Notes: a model not told the origin generated them from the letters alone. DNA of 13,505 nt from Haloarculaceae archaeon (GCA_018609665.1 JAHENN010000237.1:1-13505), one strand, 5' to 3'. Shown: positions 1-6,523, counted from the first letter of the stretch. Numbers and translations are program-made.

Positions 1-321
1 CTCGGCCTCCAGCGTCCGGATGAACGACTGGGCGCCGCCGACCGACCCGACGAGCGTCAGCGCCGCCGTCGGGTGGATCTGCTCGACCTTCTGGACGTCC
101 TTGTTCGAGACGAACCGCCCGCCCAGCGACGCCCGCATGTCCGTCGCGACGACGACGCCCTCGGCGGTCGTGATGCCGACCGTCGTCGTCCCGGTCTTGT
201 TGACGTTCTCGAGGTCGTCCGCCGAGCGGTCGTTCGAGGGCACCTCCCTGAGTTCGGGCTCGTACGGCGACGCCGTGTGGTCCTGTCCGGTGCGCGGCAA
301 CGAGAAGTCTGGCTGTCGCAT
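1..321 (-). CDS. psmB: 20S proteasome beta subunit, N-terminal part (runs off the left edge)
   Basis: Proteolytic subunit of the archaeal 20S proteasome, which degrades unfolded or tagged proteins in the cytosol and is made as a precursor that cleaves itself. The visible 107 residues hold a 44-residue propeptide ending KTG, then TTTVGI; Thr45 would become the N-terminal catalytic threonine after cleavage. Asp61 and Lys78 match the conserved Asp17/Lys33 of the mature enzyme (one residue is inserted between them relative to the Thermoplasma subunit). The ATG at 321 is chosen because it gives a propeptide of usual haloarchaeal length and has a TATA-like box 26-33 nt upstream, fitting a leaderless message. 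The frame stays open upstream to another ATG at 462 preceded by a strong Shine-Dalgarno sequence, but that extension is Arg-rich and unlike haloarchaeal proteins. The C-terminal half lies outside the window. Divergent from the UPF0212 gene. Confidence 0.95.
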   Translation of the reverse strand, partial: MRQPDFSLPRTGQDHTASPYEPELREVPSNDRSADDLENVNKTGTTTVGITTAEGVVVATDMRASLGGRFVSNKDVQKVEQIHPTAALTLVGSVGGAQSFIRTLEAE

Positions 322-346
322 TACCCGACGGTAGCGGACGGCCGCT

Positions 347-354
347 GATAAAAC
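347..354 (-). promoter_or_regulatory. TATA-like box of psmB
   Basis: On the minus strand this reads GTTTTATC, the only AT-rich stretch in the region. It is centred about 29 nt from the psmB ATG at 321, the spacing expected for an archaeal promoter that gives a leaderless or nearly leaderless transcript. Inference from composition and spacing only. Confidence 0.55.
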
Positions 355-450
355 CTTCCGGTCAGGCAGTCCTCGCCCGGTCGCGCCGCCGAGCCGGAAT
401 CGCGGACGAATCGCGCCCGTGCCGGCGGCTCGCGGCGAGCGGTACCGGAC

Positions 451-460
451 GGTAACTTTC
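451..460 (+). promoter_or_regulatory. Possible TATA-like element upstream of the UPF0212 gene
   Basis: The 236-nt divergent intergenic region (322-557) contains one AT-richer stretch in plus orientation, GGTAACTTTC. If used, transcription would begin near 480 and leave a leader of about 80 nt before the GTG at 558. I see nothing better placed 25 nt before 558. Weak evidence. Confidence 0.3.
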
Positions 461-557
461 ATCCCACCGTGTGACCTCCTTCCGGTGTGATGTCGAGAGA
501 AACAGCGATGATTCCCGGTCGCGCGGACACCGACGACGGTCACGGGGTGGTTGCGCC

Positions 558-908
558 GTGAGCAACTACCTCGTCGCGATGGAGGCCGCCTGGCTCGTCC
601 GGGACGTCGAGGAGATCGACGACGCCATCGGCGTCGCCGTCAGCGAGGCCGGCAAGCGGCTCAACGACGCCGACATGGACTACGTCGAGGTCGAGGTCGG
701 CGCGACGCCGTGCCCGGCCTGCGGCGAGGCGTTCGACTCGGCGTTCATCGCCGCGGACACGGCGCTGGTCGGGCTCCTCCTGGAGATGGACGTGTACAAC
801 GCCGACAGCACCGAACACGCCGCCCGCATCGCCAAAAGCGAAATCGGCGGCGCCCTCCGGGACGTCCCGCTGACGGTCATCGAGACCGTCGAGCGCGAGG
901 ACGACTAG
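558..908 (+). CDS. UPF0212 (DUF555) family protein
   Basis: Conserved archaeal protein of 116 residues whose function is not established. It opens with MSNYLVAMEAAWLVRDVEEI, which I recognise as the start of the UPF0212/DUF555 family, and it carries one CPAC zinc-knuckle-like pair (Cys52, Cys55) followed by a conserved hydrophobic and helical region. A GTG at 558 is preferred over the in-frame GTG at 471, because residues encoded by 471-557 are Arg/Ser-rich and unlike the rest, and the family normally begins at MSNYL. A GGGGTGG stretch at 545-551 could serve as a ribosome binding site. The TAG stop (906-908) overlaps the TAG stop of the convergent HTH-CBS gene within one CTAG. No membrane segment is seen; presumably cytosolic. 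Confidence 0.88.
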   Translation: MSNYLVAMEAAWLVRDVEEIDDAIGVAVSEAGKRLNDADMDYVEVEVGATPCPACGEAFDSAFIAADTALVGLLLEMDVYNADSTEHAARIAKSEIGGALRDVPLTVIETVEREDD

Positions 909-1453
909 GACATGTGGGCCGCGACGTCGGCCTCGGTGATGATGCCGACCAGCCGGCCGTCGTCGACGACCATCACGGCGTCCTGGTGGTTGAGGTGGGC
1001 GTTCAGCTCGTCGAGGGTGGCGTCGGGCTCGACGGTCGTGATCGACTCCCGCATCGCCTCGGCCACCGGCAGGTCGCCGGCACTTTCCGACTCCAGCTGG
1101 CGGACGTCCGAGTTCGACACGATTCCCTGCGGCCGCCCGTCCCGGACGACCGGCAGCTGCGAGTAGCCCTCCGTTATCATCACGTCGATGGCCTGCCGGA
1201 CGCTGTCGTCCGGCGCGACCGTGACGACGCCCTCGTGCATGATGTCGGCGGCGTGCATGACGGCGTTTTCCGCCTGGTCGAGGGCGTTGACGATGCGCCG
1301 CAGCGTCGACAGCCGGGGGTCGACGTCGCCGCCCTCGATGCGGGCGATCAGCGGCTGGGAGACGTCCGCCCGCTCGGCCAGCTCGCTCTGGGTCAGCTCC
1401 AGGTCCGTCCGTCGCTCGTGGAGGTCCGCCGGCGTCGGCAGGTCCATGCCCAT
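905..1453 (-). CDS. HTH (XRE-type) transcriptional regulator with a CBS domain pair
   Basis: Predicted DNA-binding regulator of 182 residues. Residues ~8-60 form an XRE/Cro-like helix-turn-helix (LTQSELAERADVSQPLIARIE, with the recognition helix around 31-40). Residues ~68-120 and ~127-180 are two CBS motifs (ADIMHEGVVTV..., then VAEAMRESITTV... ending GIITEADV). Paired CBS domains commonly bind adenine-containing ligands such as AMP, ATP or SAM, so this is probably a ligand-responsive regulator; its ligand and targets are unknown. It lies 41 nt downstream of purM on the same strand, with its own TATA-like box in the gap. A link to purine status is attractive but unproven. ATG at 1453 is used; the ATG two codons in (1447) is also possible. 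Its stop codon is shared, through CTAG, with the UPF0212 gene. Confidence 0.9.
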   Translation of the reverse strand: MGMDLPTPADLHERRTDLELTQSELAERADVSQPLIARIEGGDVDPRLSTLRRIVNALDQAENAVMHAADIMHEGVVTVAPDDSVRQAIDVMITEGYSQLPVVRDGRPQGIVSNSDVRQLESESAGDLPVAEAMRESITTVEPDATLDELNAHLNHQDAVMVVDDGRLVGIITEADVAAHMS

Positions 1454-1470
1454 GTTCGCAATAACCGGGA

Positions 1471-1481
1471 GTTATACAAAA
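1471..1481 (-). promoter_or_regulatory. TATA-like box of the HTH-CBS gene
   Basis: Minus-strand reading of this AT-rich stretch is CTTTTGTATAAC-like, 20-28 nt upstream of the ATG at 1453. It sits in the 41-nt gap after the purM stop, so the regulator probably has its own leaderless transcript besides any read-through from purM. Confidence 0.6.
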
Positions 1482-1494
1482 GCGTTCTCCCCGC

Positions 1495-2541
1495 CTACAG
1501 TTCCAGCCCCCGCACCGCGACGGCGTCGCCGGCCTCGACCCGGCCGACGACGCGGGCGTCGTCCAGCGCCTCGACGACCGCCCCGGCGTCGGCCTCCGGC
1601 AGCGCCGTGAGGAACCCCGTCCCCATGTTGAACGTCCGGTGCATCTCCTCGTCGTCGACGTTGCCCTCCGCCCGGACGAACTCGAACACCGGCTGCGGCT
1701 CGAAGGGGTCGTCGACGACGTAGCGGAACTCGCCCATCCGCGAGAGGTTCGTCCAGCCGCCGCCGGTGACGTGGGCGGCGGCGTGGGTCTCGGCGGCGTG
1801 CAGCGGCCCCAGCGCCTCCCGGTAGATCCGCGTCGGCTCCAGCAGTGCTTCTCCCACCGTCCGGTCGTCGTCGTACGGGAACGGGTCCGTGTAATCGTGG
1901 TTCCGGGTGACCGCCTCGCGGGCCAGCGTCAGCCCGTTGGAGTGGATCCCCGACGACGGCAGCCCGACGAGGACGTCCCCCTCGCGGGCGGTCCCGTCGA
2001 ACAGCTCCGCCTCGGTCGCGAGGCCGACGCAGGCGCCCGCCAGGTCCAGCCCCCGGATCACCTCCGGCATCACGGCCGTCTCGCCGCCGACCAGCTCCAC
2101 GCTCGCGCGGTCGGCGCCCGTCGACAGCCCCTCGCCGACCGCCTCGGCGGTGGCGTCGTCGGGCGTCTCGACGGCCAGGTAGTCGACGAACGCGACCGGC
2201 GTCACGCCGGCCGCGACGAGGTCGTTGACGTTCATCGCGACGCAGTCGATGCCGACCGTCGAGTAGTCGTCCAGCGCCTCGGCGACGAGCAGCTTCGTGC
2301 CGACGCCGTCGGTCGCCAGCGCGAGATACCGGTCGCCGACCTCGACGAGGCCGGCGTAGTCGCCCTCGAACTCCCCGACGGCGCCGACCAGCGCCGCCGT
2401 CGCCGCCTCGCTGGCCTCGATGTCGACGCCCGTCTCCGCGTAGGTGAGCCCCTCGTGTTCGGCGGTTCCGGCGTCGTCGAGGTTGTCGGTGTCGGAGCCG
2501 TCGGTACCGGTACCGTCGGCCTCGTCGGAGTCGTCGCCCAT
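1495..2541 (-). CDS. purM: Phosphoribosylformylglycinamidine cyclo-ligase (AIR synthetase)
   Basis: Fifth step of de novo purine synthesis: ATP-dependent closure of formylglycinamidine ribonucleotide to aminoimidazole ribonucleotide, in the cytosol. Length is 348 residues, the family norm. Diagnostic motifs: LTYAETGVDI (32-41), the ATDGVGTK nucleotide loop (76-83), GIDCVAMNVNDLVAAGVTP (97-115), GGETAVMPE (152-160), GLPSSGIHSNG (193-203), HVTGGGWTNL (257-266) and FNMGTGF (304-310). About 31 residues at the N-terminus are an acidic Asp/Gly/Thr-rich extension before the usual start of the fold. No alternative ATG/GTG/TTG lies nearer the fold, and haloarchaeal proteins often carry such tails, so ATG 2541 is kept. 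It lies 58 nt after the M50 gene; a weak T-rich box (GCTTTTGC, 2565-2572) may act as promoter. The HTH-CBS gene follows directly. Confidence 0.95.
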   Translation of the reverse strand: MGDDSDEADGTGTDGSDTDNLDDAGTAEHEGLTYAETGVDIEASEAATAALVGAVGEFEGDYAGLVEVGDRYLALATDGVGTKLLVAEALDDYSTVGIDCVAMNVNDLVAAGVTPVAFVDYLAVETPDDATAEAVGEGLSTGADRASVELVGGETAVMPEVIRGLDLAGACVGLATEAELFDGTAREGDVLVGLPSSGIHSNGLTLAREAVTRNHDYTDPFPYDDDRTVGEALLEPTRIYREALGPLHAAETHAAAHVTGGGWTNLSRMGEFRYVVDDPFEPQPVFEFVRAEGNVDDEEMHRTFNMGTGFLTALPEADAGAVVEALDDARVVGRVEAGDAVAVRGLEL

Positions 2542-2599
2542 GCGTCACCCGCCGGCCGACCGGAGCAAAAGCGCGTCGGTCGGCGCCCGGTCAGAACTG

Positions 2600-3232
2600 C
2601 TAGAAGCCGACGAAGAGGAACGCCGCCGCCGCCATCGCGACCGTCCCGACGAACGTGACGGCGAAGACCGGGGTGCTCCAGGCCCGGACCTTCTTGCCGT
2701 CCAGCGGGCCGAACGGGATCATGTTGAACGCCGCGAGGACGGCGTTGATCGTGACGCCGAGCCCGCCGAGGTCGCCGAGCGACCCGCCAAGGAGGTACAG
2801 CGGGAGGAAGGCCGCCACGAGGACGACGTTCGTCAGCGGGCCGGCGACCGCGATGAGGCCGTTCTGCCGTTCGGTGATCCGACCGCGGTGGTAGACCGCT
2901 CCCGGCGCGGCGAAGAGGAAGCCGGCCAGCGCCGCCCCGACGCAGAGCGCCAGCATTCCGTAGTCGGCCCGGAAGCCGGCCACCTGGCCGAACCGGACGG
3001 CCACGACCTTGTGGGCGAGTTCGTGCAGCAGGAATCCCACGCCGACGGTGAGCATGCTGATCAGCAGCACCCGGGCGAACGCCGCCGAGGCCAGGGCGCC
3101 GACGATGTCCGGGAACACCGGCCGTTCGAGGATGAGGATGCCGAAGGCGACGCCGAGGGCGACCCAGGCGACCGCCAGGTCGCGCAGCTCGTCGGCGGAA
3201 AAGCGCACCTCGCCAACCCGGATGGCGCTCAC
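2600..3232 (-). CDS. M50 family (site-2-protease-like) membrane metalloprotease
   Basis: Predicted integral membrane zinc protease of 210 residues. HELAH (residues 70-74) is the HExxH zinc motif, placed at the end of a hydrophobic segment as in site-2 proteases. The second family signature is NMIPFGPLDG (170-179), whose Asp178 is the expected third zinc ligand, and GPLTN (131-135) is a conserved loop. About five to six hydrophobic segments surround these. Such proteases cut membrane-embedded segments, often releasing regulators such as anti-sigma factors or membrane-bound transcription factors; the substrate here is unknown. There are no PDZ or CBS domains, so this is a minimal form. The GTG start overlaps the TGA stop of the upstream traB-family gene by 4 bp (GTGA), implying translational coupling. 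All catalytic residues appear intact. Confidence 0.9.
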   Translation of the reverse strand: MSAIRVGEVRFSADELRDLAVAWVALGVAFGILILERPVFPDIVGALASAAFARVLLISMLTVGVGFLLHELAHKVVAVRFGQVAGFRADYGMLALCVGAALAGFLFAAPGAVYHRGRITERQNGLIAVAGPLTNVVLVAAFLPLYLLGGSLGDLGGLGVTINAVLAAFNMIPFGPLDGKKVRAWSTPVFAVTFVGTVAMAAAAFLFVGF

Positions 3233-4731
3233 GTCACCACCTCCAGGATGAGCTCGACGCTGTTCTCAGCGCCGGCGAGCATGAGCCGGGCGACGCCGCT
3301 GGCGCCCTCGATGCCGGTGCCGGCGAAGAGGTACGGCAGCAGGACCGTCGCGAAGAGGACGCTCCCGACGAAGCTGCCGACGTTCGTCAGCGCGACGACC
3401 ATGATGAGCCGGAACAGCGGGACGTCGGTCAGCTCCCGCCACAGCTGGCCGAGCGGGGCCTCCTCGTCGGAGACGATCTCGTTCAGCGTCGAGATGTCGC
3501 CGACGTTGACCTCGAGGTAGCGCAGCTCGACGTAGCCGGCGAACCAGCCGGGCGCCAGAAGCGGGTTGACGCTCGTCAGCCAGGCGACGCCGCCGCCGAC
3601 CCCCGCCGACCGCCAGTGGGCGCCGGCCAGCTTCGCCAGCCCGAAGGCGATGAGGCCATTGACGAGGAACCACGCGGCGAACAGCTCGAACAGCAGCCGC
3701 CCGGAGGTCCCCTCCACGCCCGTGTACGTCGCGATGGCCAGAAGCAGGAAGAAGACCAGGAAGCCGAACGTGAACAGGTAGCCGAACAGCCTGTAGACGG
3801 AAACGCGCCGGCCGGAGGCCGCTCCGGTCAGCTCCTCCATCGCCGGCAGCCGTTCGGGCGCCTGCAGGTACTCCTCGATGCCGGCCCGGTGGCCGGCGCC
3901 GACCACCGCGACGACGCGGTTGCCCTGCTCCCGGAGCGCGACGAGCTGGTGGGCGATGTAGGCGTCCCGCTCGTCGATGAGCGCCTCCGCGCCGCCGGGC
4001 GAGAAGCGGCGGAACTCCTCCATCATCGCGCCGACGACGTCGGTGTCGGTCATCCGCTCGACGTCGAACTCCTCGAGGTCGTCGTCGGGGGCGAGCCGCG
4101 CGAGGGCGGCGACGACGACGGGGCCCAGCAGGAGCCCGACGCCGAGGCCGACGACCAGCGTGTCCAGTATCGCCACGACGATGCCCGGTCCGAGCCCGGC
4201 CGGCACGACGAACGGGCCGGCGACGGCGCCCGCGACGACCGTCCCCATCAGGCCGACCGCGACGCCGATTCCGATGCCGACCTCCCGGGGGTCGCCGAGG
4301 CCGACCGCCAGGCTGCCGACGAGCTGGAGCTTCTCGACGGCCGACAGCCGCGCCCAGAACCGCTGGATGGTCACCTGGATGTCCCGGTCGACGAGGGCGA
4401 CGTCGGTGCCCTGCGCCTCCGCGGCCTCGACGGCCGCCTTCATGTCGGCCCCGGGGTCGATGTCGAAGCGGTCGCCGAGCCGCGCCTGCACGTACGACAG
4501 CATCCAGTAGGCGAGAAACTGGAAGACGGTGTTGCCCTTCAGCAGGTCACCGGCGTCGAGGTCGTCCGGCTCCTCGCCCTTCAACTGGCGGTAGCGCCCC
4601 TCGTCGAGTTCGACCGCGACCACGTCGGGCCGCTCGGCGTCGACGACCTCCTCGACCTCCTCGACGCTCGCCTCGGAGACGTGGGCCGTCCCAACGACCC
4701 GGACGGACCCCTCCGCGGCGTTTTCGCTCAT
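3229..4731 (-). CDS. TraB/PrgY (TIKI superfamily) family membrane protein
   Basis: Membrane protein of 500 residues in the TraB/PrgY/GumN/TIKI superfamily, named for a bacterial protein that shuts down peptide pheromone and for Wnt-clipping TIKI proteases. Its archaeal role is unknown. Superfamily signs are two GxxH motifs (GTAH 14-17, GAGH 278-281), VELDEGRY (40-47), VDRDIQVT (114-121) and LIDERD (251-256). Residues ~151-212 are very hydrophobic (Gly/Val/Leu-rich, two likely membrane segments) and interrupt the N-terminal domain. The C-terminal half (~305-500) has about five more segments. The ATG at 4731 is preferred over an in-frame GTG at 4740, because a TATA-like TTTACG box at 4755-4761 sits about 26 nt before 4731. 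It is coupled by a 4-bp overlap to the M50 protease, suggesting that the two act on the same membrane process. Protease activity is inference from the superfamily. Confidence 0.87.
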   Translation of the reverse strand: MSENAAEGSVRVVGTAHVSEASVEEVEEVVDAERPDVVAVELDEGRYRQLKGEEPDDLDAGDLLKGNTVFQFLAYWMLSYVQARLGDRFDIDPGADMKAAVEAAEAQGTDVALVDRDIQVTIQRFWARLSAVEKLQLVGSLAVGLGDPREVGIGIGVAVGLMGTVVAGAVAGPFVVPAGLGPGIVVAILDTLVVGLGVGLLLGPVVVAALARLAPDDDLEEFDVERMTDTDVVGAMMEEFRRFSPGGAEALIDERDAYIAHQLVALREQGNRVVAVVGAGHRAGIEEYLQAPERLPAMEELTGAASGRRVSVYRLFGYLFTFGFLVFFLLLAIATYTGVEGTSGRLLFELFAAWFLVNGLIAFGLAKLAGAHWRSAGVGGGVAWLTSVNPLLAPGWFAGYVELRYLEVNVGDISTLNEIVSDEEAPLGQLWRELTDVPLFRLIMVVALTNVGSFVGSVLFATVLLPYLFAGTGIEGASGVARLMLAGAENSVELILEVVT

Positions 4732-4754
4732 TATCGGCACCTGTCGGGCGAGGC

Positions 4755-4762
4755 GTTTACGT
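4755..4762 (-). promoter_or_regulatory. TATA-like box of the traB-M50 operon
   Basis: The minus strand reads CGTAAACG, centred 27 nt upstream of the ATG at 4731. The rest of the divergent region 4732-4993 (262 nt) is GC-rich. I see no gene there: the open frames covering it are Arg/Ser/Pro-rich and unlike haloarchaeal proteins. Two possible hairpins lie at its right end. Confidence 0.45.
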
Positions 4763-4955
4763 GTAACGGGACGCGGCCGCCGCGGTCAGTTCGGCCGCTC
4801 GGTGCCCGGCGACCAGGAGGACTCTCCCGACGGCTCGCGGAACTCCGTCCGGTCGGTCCCGGCTGACGACGTCGAATCCGGTTTCCGGTCGCCCGTGCGC
4901 CGTTTGGTACCGTCCGTCGGGCCCAGCGAACTACCCCTACATCGTCGACCGCGGA

Positions 4956-4993
4956 CCGAAGCGACCTTCGGCCGGCGCCCCCTCAGTCCGGCC
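4956..4993 (+). promoter_or_regulatory. Two tandem potential hairpins directly before the thioesterase start
   Basis: CCGAAG-CGAC-CTTCGG (4956-4971) is a perfect 6-bp stem with a tetraloop. The overlapping GGCCGG (4970-4975) can pair with CCGGCC (4988-4993), which ends at the base before the ATG at 4994. If transcribed they could mask or shape the translation start. In such GC-rich DNA chance pairing is common, so this is tentative. Confidence 0.3.
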
Positions 4994-5470
4994 ATGGCGA
5001 CTCTCGCCGACTCGCGCACGGAGATGACCGAGATGCTGCTGCCGAACGAGACCAACACCCTCGGGCGGGCGCTCGGCGGCGTCGTGCTCCACTGGATGGA
5101 CATCTGTGCGGCCATCGCGAGCATGCGCTTTGCGGGCACCCAGTGCGTCACCGCCTCGATGGACAACGTCGACTTCGTCAGCCCGATCGACCTCGGGGAG
5201 GTGGCGGTGATCGAGGCGTACGTCTTCGCGACCGGCCGGACGAGCCTCGACGTGAAAGTCGACGTCCACGCCGAGGACCCACAGGGCGGCGACCGGCGGC
5301 TGGCGACGTCGTCGTTCTTCACCTTCGTCGCCCTCGACGAGTCCGGCCGACCGACGGCGGTGCCGGACGTCGACTGCCCGACGGACGCCGAGGCGGCCAG
5401 ACGGGAGGCGGCGCTGGAGGAGCGCCGCGAACAGCTCCGGCAGGTCGCCGACCGCCTGGAGGAGGCCTGA
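4994..5470 (+). CDS. Hotdog-fold acyl-CoA thioesterase (YciA/BACH-like)
   Basis: Predicted cytosolic acyl-CoA hydrolase of 158 residues releasing CoA and free acid; substrate chain length is unknown. Residues ~8-50 hold the hotdog start typical of this group: LPNETNTLGRALGGVVLHWMD (Asn18, then the G-G-x-x-L-x-x-MD helix). VDFVSPIDLGE (58-68) is the family's conserved strand-turn, and SSFFTFVALDESGRPTAVP (104-122) matches the final strand pair. The C-terminus is a charged helix (AARREAALEERREQLRQVADRL). ATG 4994 is chosen because it begins the family fold; the in-frame GTG at 4802 would add 64 Arg/Pro-rich residues. No clear TATA box is seen. The TGA stop directly abuts the stop of the convergent gene on its right, forming a TGATCA palindrome. 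Confidence 0.88.
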   Translation: MATLADSRTEMTEMLLPNETNTLGRALGGVVLHWMDICAAIASMRFAGTQCVTASMDNVDFVSPIDLGEVAVIEAYVFATGRTSLDVKVDVHAEDPQGGDRRLATSSFFTFVALDESGRPTAVPDVDCPTDAEAARREAALEERREQLRQVADRLEEA

Positions 5471-5929
5471 TCAGTCGAACTCCGGCAGGTCGTCCGGCGC
5501 CTCGTACTCCGTCTCCCAGTCGATGTAGTCGGCCTTCAGCGTCCGGCTCACCGTGTCGCCCAGCTCCGCCAGCGCCGCGTTGATGCCGGAGACGGTCTCC
5601 CACGACTCCAGCTCCGGGTGGACCTCCCGCTCCTTCCAGTCCTCCGGCAGCCCCGGGGCGTGGTAGCCGACGCGGTCGGCGAAGGCGTCCCAGAAGAAGT
5701 CGTAGCCGGCGAACATCTCCAGGTCCCGCATGATGCCGAAGGCCCGCTCGTCGACGTCGGTCTCGGCAGCCCACGCCTCGAAGGCCTGCTCCCAGGCGCC
5801 CTCCTCGAGCAGCGTCTCGATTTCCTCGCGCTTGTAGTCGGTGTCGCCGACGACCTCCGCGTCCTCGTACTGGTTGGGGTCGATCTCCTCGAGCCGGGGC
5901 GGGTCGGGCGGGTCGGCGTCGATGGCCAT
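5471..5929 (-). CDS. Conserved acidic haloarchaeal protein, function unknown
   Basis: A 152-residue, strongly acidic, soluble-looking protein that I cannot assign to a characterised family. It has no Cys, no membrane segment and no signal peptide. The N-terminus is Pro/Asp-rich (DPPDPPRLEEIDPNQYEDAEV), followed by a predominantly helical region rich in Trp and aromatic residues (EGAWEQAFEAWAAE; EMFAGYDFFWDAFADRVGYH; YIDWETEYEAP). Codon use and acidity match its neighbours, so it is very likely a real gene. ATG 5929 has a TTATTC box about 26 nt upstream. It converges with the thioesterase with zero spacing and is followed upstream by the PEBP-like gene on the same strand (42-nt gap). Confidence 0.8.
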   Translation of the reverse strand: MAIDADPPDPPRLEEIDPNQYEDAEVVGDTDYKREEIETLLEEGAWEQAFEAWAAETDVDERAFGIMRDLEMFAGYDFFWDAFADRVGYHAPGLPEDWKEREVHPELESWETVSGINAALAELGDTVSRTLKADYIDWETEYEAPDDLPEFD

Positions 5930-5951
5930 ACCGTCGGTTGGTCGAGCCGAC

Positions 5952-5959
5952 GAATAACC
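5952..5959 (-). promoter_or_regulatory. TATA-like box of the acidic unknown gene
   Basis: The minus strand reads GGTTATTC, 23-30 nt upstream of the ATG at 5929, the only AT-rich stretch in the 42-nt gap. Consistent with a leaderless transcript. Confidence 0.5.
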
Positions 5960-5971
5960 GTGTCGTCCGGG

Positions 5972-6523
5972 TCAGAACCGCTCGTAGGTGACCCGGAGCC
6001 GGTTGCTCGAGACGACCCGCGGCTCGACGGCGTCGTCGAAGGCGTCCCGGCCGGCGCCCGCCTCGAGGTCGAGGGCGGCGTCCAGCGCCAGCACGCTGAA
6101 CCGGTAGCGGTTGTCGCCGGGCGTCTCGTGACACGGCGACCGGTAGCCGACGAACCCCTCGTCGTTGCGCCCCTGGACGGCGCCGGGCGGCTCCGCGAGC
6201 CGACCGGTCCGCGGGCGGTCGGCGGGGATCGTCAGCGGGTCCTCGGGCGGCAGGTCCCACACCGTCCATATCGTCCCGGGGTCGTACCCCTGGAGCCACT
6301 CGCCGAGCAGCGCCAGCGAGGCGGTCCCGTCGGGGACGCCCTCGACGACCAGCGGCGGCGACGCGCCCTCGCCGTCGCAGGTGAACCGCCGCGGCAGCGT
6401 CTCCTCGAATGCCGGCGACGACAGCGCCAGCTCGTCCTCCGGGGGCGGCTCGCCGCCGATGGTACAGCCGGCGCTTGCCGCGACCGCCGCGGGGACCGAG
6501 GCCAGCAGCGCGCGCCGGCGCAT
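5972..6523 (-). CDS. PEBP (YbhB/YbcL) family lipoprotein with Tat-type signal
   Basis: Predicted surface lipoprotein of 183 residues in the phosphatidylethanolamine-binding-protein / Raf-kinase-inhibitor-like family. Archaeal and bacterial members have no settled role. The N-terminus MRRRALLASVPAAVAASAGC has an RRR-x-LL twin-arginine motif, a hydrophobic stretch and a lipobox with Cys20, so Tat export and lipid anchoring are expected, as is common in haloarchaea. RFTCDGEGASPPL (47-59), WTVWDLPPED (87-96) and GYRSPCHETPGDNRYRFSVLALD (127-149) match the family core. However, the canonical DPDAP segment and the His of the usual HW pair are not present in their normal form, so the ligand pocket may be altered. 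ATG 6523 is chosen because it yields the signal peptide; the upstream extension is Arg/Ser-rich. Divergent from the HEWD gene. Confidence 0.87.
   Translation of the reverse strand: MRRRALLASVPAAVAASAGCTIGGEPPPEDELALSSPAFEETLPRRFTCDGEGASPPLVVEGVPDGTASLALLGEWLQGYDPGTIWTVWDLPPEDPLTIPADRPRTGRLAEPPGAVQGRNDEGFVGYRSPCHETPGDNRYRFSVLALDAALDLEAGAGRDAFDDAVEPRVVSSNRLRVTYERF

Noticed and set aside
551..1723. A 390-codon plus-strand frame across the UPF0212, HTH-CBS and purM region
   Set aside because: Arg-rich and without motifs; it overlaps three well-supported genes in other frames.
3616..4866. A 416-codon plus-strand frame opposite traB
   Set aside because: Composition is a mirror of the traB-family gene, with no hydrophobic or domain pattern; TraB motifs on the minus strand are unambiguous.
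4802..4993. N-terminal extension of the thioesterase from a GTG at 4802, with AGGAGG nearby at 4814-4819
   Set aside because: The 64 added residues are Arg/Pro/Ser-rich and precede the normal start of the hotdog fold; the AGGAGG lies downstream of that GTG, so it does not support it.
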